A DNA stretch of 64,000 nucleotides from an uncultured Pseudomonadota bacterium (GTDB taxonomy: Bacteria; Pseudomonadota; Gammaproteobacteria; Burkholderiales; JALYOK01), in the NCBI GenBank assembly GCA_902826775.1, contig CADEHE010000017.1:1-64000 (forward strand). The letters run 5' to 3'. Under the pieces are notes generated by a model, which was given only the letters and a program-made list of their open reading frames with translations, did not search any database and was not told the origin of the DNA. Of the stretch, positions 62,781 to 64,000 are shown one piece after another. Made by a program: the position numbers and the translations under genes. Within the stretch, counting starts at the first letter, position 1. The number at the start of each line of letters is the position of its first letter.

Positions 62781-64000
62781 ATGAACGCTAAGTTTCTCGT
62801 TGCCGCTTGCGCGGCAGCCACGGGTCTGTTCGCGGCGCAAGCCATGGCAGCCAACGTGGGTGTCAATCCTGGTACCACCGTTATCGCTGCCGGCGCGTCT
62901 GCTTTGCGCCTTTCGTTCGGAAACGCCACGTTTGATCTGTGCGATCTCGCGGCCGGAGCGCCGAACCGCCCGATCGAGTTTCGCGATAGCGCTGCCGGCA
63001 CCAGCCGCCGCGCTTATGTTTGCACCGTTAAAGCCGGCGTGACCGGCGTGCCCGCAGGTACCCGCATTCTCGTGCACAAGCGCGATTCGGGTGGTTCCAT
63101 CCAAGGCGTATTCCCAGTTTCGCGTTCGATTCCGATAGCGCGCATGAACTTGGGTGTGACTCCTTACAATTTCGACGATGGCACTGGTGTAGGTTTGCCG
63201 GCGGGTTGCAGTTTGAGCACTTTGGCCATTTTCTACCCCGCGCCGCAAGTTGCTCCGAGCGCCAACATCGTGCCGGTAATCTGCAGTGGCACGACCACGG
63301 ACGTCGCGCCTGAAGCCGGCTTGTCTGACGTTGAGCCCGAACTGTTCCGCGGCGTCAACAAGGAAAGTGCCGCTGACCCTGATTGGGGCAAAGCGCCCGG
63401 CGACGCGACCGTTGTTGTCGACCGCCAAATCGGCGCGCAAGGTTTTGGTGTTGCGGTTAGCAAGAACCTGTACGACGAGTTGCAAGCGGTGCAGGGTTTG
63501 AACGGCGCCGACGACCTGCCCGGCCCGAATCAGCCGAGCATCAAGGCTGGCCAGATTACCGCCATGCTGAAAGGTACCTCGCAGAACTGGTCCGACCATT
63601 TCGCCACCATCACCGGCGCAGTGAAGGTCTGCCGCCGCGTCGCGGGTTCCGGCACGCAGGCGACCTCGAACGCTCTCTTTTTGCAGAATCCTTGCTTACC
63701 TACCGCAGCCAACCCGGCCGACAACACCAACGACGCCAACCCCAATAACAATACGCCTGCGACCGCTGGCTCGCAGGTTGCGACCGGCGGCAATTACACG
63801 GTGGTGATGAACTCCGGTTCCGGTGATGTAATCACCTGCTTGACGACCGCACACACCCAGGGCGACAAAGCATTCGGCTGGCTGTCGTATGAAAATCGTG
63901 TCGCGTCAGACGCCACTAACTGGCGTTTCGTGAAACTGGATGGCGTTTCGGGCAACCACGACGTCGATGCCGACAGTCCAACTGCTGGCGTCCAAGCGGA
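62781..64000 (+). CDS. PstS-like substrate-binding protein (3' end outside window)
   Basis: An open frame from ATG 62781 (after TCGGAGGT) runs to the window edge without a stop, at least 406 residues. Signal peptide to QAMAA. GVNPGTTVIAAGASALRLSF near the N-terminus and CRRVAGSGTQATSNALFL in the middle resemble the phosphate-loop regions of PstS-type periplasmic binding proteins, separated by a longer insert than in true PstS. The frame is supported by clean codon use and Cys-containing loops suited to secretion. Whether it ends in a sorting tail cannot be seen. Function as a phosphate binder is a tentative inference. Confidence 0.7.
   Translation, partial: MNAKFLVAACAAATGLFAAQAMAANVGVNPGTTVIAAGASALRLSFGNATFDLCDLAAGAPNRPIEFRDSAAGTSRRAYVCTVKAGVTGVPAGTRILVHKRDSGGSIQGVFPVSRSIPIARMNLGVTPYNFDDGTGVGLPAGCSLSTLAIFYPAPQVAPSANIVPVICSGTTTDVAPEAGLSDVEPELFRGVNKESAADPDWGKAPGDATVVVDRQIGAQGFGVAVSKNLYDELQAVQGLNGADDLPGPNQPSIKAGQITAMLKGTSQNWSDHFATITGAVKVCRRVAGSGTQATSNALFLQNPCLPTAANPADNTNDANPNNNTPATAGSQVATGGNYTVVMNSGSGDVITCLTTAHTQGDKAFGWLSYENRVASDATNWRFVKLDGVSGNHDVDADSPTAGVQA

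Noticed and set aside
62745..63599. 284-residue open frame on the - strand
   Set aside because: Antisense to the PstS-like gene, which has a signal peptide, an SD and an open frame to the window edge.

Overview
The window looks like chromosomal DNA of a betaproteobacterium. It carries an exosortase B (XrtB)/PEP-CTERM protein-sorting system, the eps exopolysaccharide genes that travel with it (epsA, B, D, E, F, G, xrtB, epsI), and ten genes whose products end in a VPEP or VPEA motif, a hydrophobic stretch and an Arg-rich tail. Genus cannot be fixed from sequence alone.

Layout. 1-1387 is gene-poor and holds a 3' fragment of a tRNA-Arg gene with its terminator, which looks like an integration scar. 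1388-3888 has wecB, a small exosortase resembling the XrtH class, and a membrane protein overlapping it. 4334-12469 is a block of secreted proteins: six PEP-CTERM proteins (two related to PhoX and phytase-type phosphatases, one frameshifted CHRD protein) and one DNRLRE protein with a different tail (IPIPxW) that may be the substrate of the small exosortase. 12540-14515 is btaBA for betaine lipid synthesis. 14997-15640 is a PEP-CTERM gene followed by three tandem terminator repeats. 15781-37943 is the main polysaccharide locus on the + strand: PPIase EpsD, VanZ protein, trypsin-like protease, EpsE/F/G export and chain-length proteins, XrtB, EpsI, polymerase/ligase, amidotransferase, glycosyltransferases, flippase, acetyl- and acyltransferases, a CapK-like adenylating enzyme. 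After a 197-bp imperfect palindrome come a WecG-type glycosyltransferase (-), two polysaccharide lyase-like proteins and PhoD. 44892-52746 holds a glycerophosphodiesterase, a type I phosphodiesterase, an RMD1 protein and a secreted ExeM-type nuclease. 52762-64000 has two PEP-CTERM proteins, a secreted polysaccharide deacetylase, EpsB (initiating sugar-phosphate transferase, -), an ankyrin protein, the regulator EpsA, a second PPIase, a pseudopilin-like protein, another PEP-CTERM protein and a PstS-like protein cut by the window edge.

How it fits together (inference): EpsB starts a repeat unit on undecaprenyl phosphate, the glycosyltransferases and decorating enzymes build it, the flippase and polymerase assemble it, EpsE/F/G export it, and XrtB anchors or processes PEP-CTERM proteins in the resulting matrix under EpsA control. 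A second theme is phosphorus: PhoX-like, phytase-like, PhoD, phosphodiesterase, GDPD, nuclease, PstS-like and betaine-lipid genes sit together, as would suit a phosphate-poor habitat.

The most unusual signals are (i) an extended ribosome-binding-site motif CAGGAGGGTTA in front of several genes for secreted proteins, not always at the SD position, and (ii) three tandem 41-42 bp intrinsic terminators whose 5' parts are its exact complement, suggesting a small-RNA-like regulator of PEP-CTERM gene expression.
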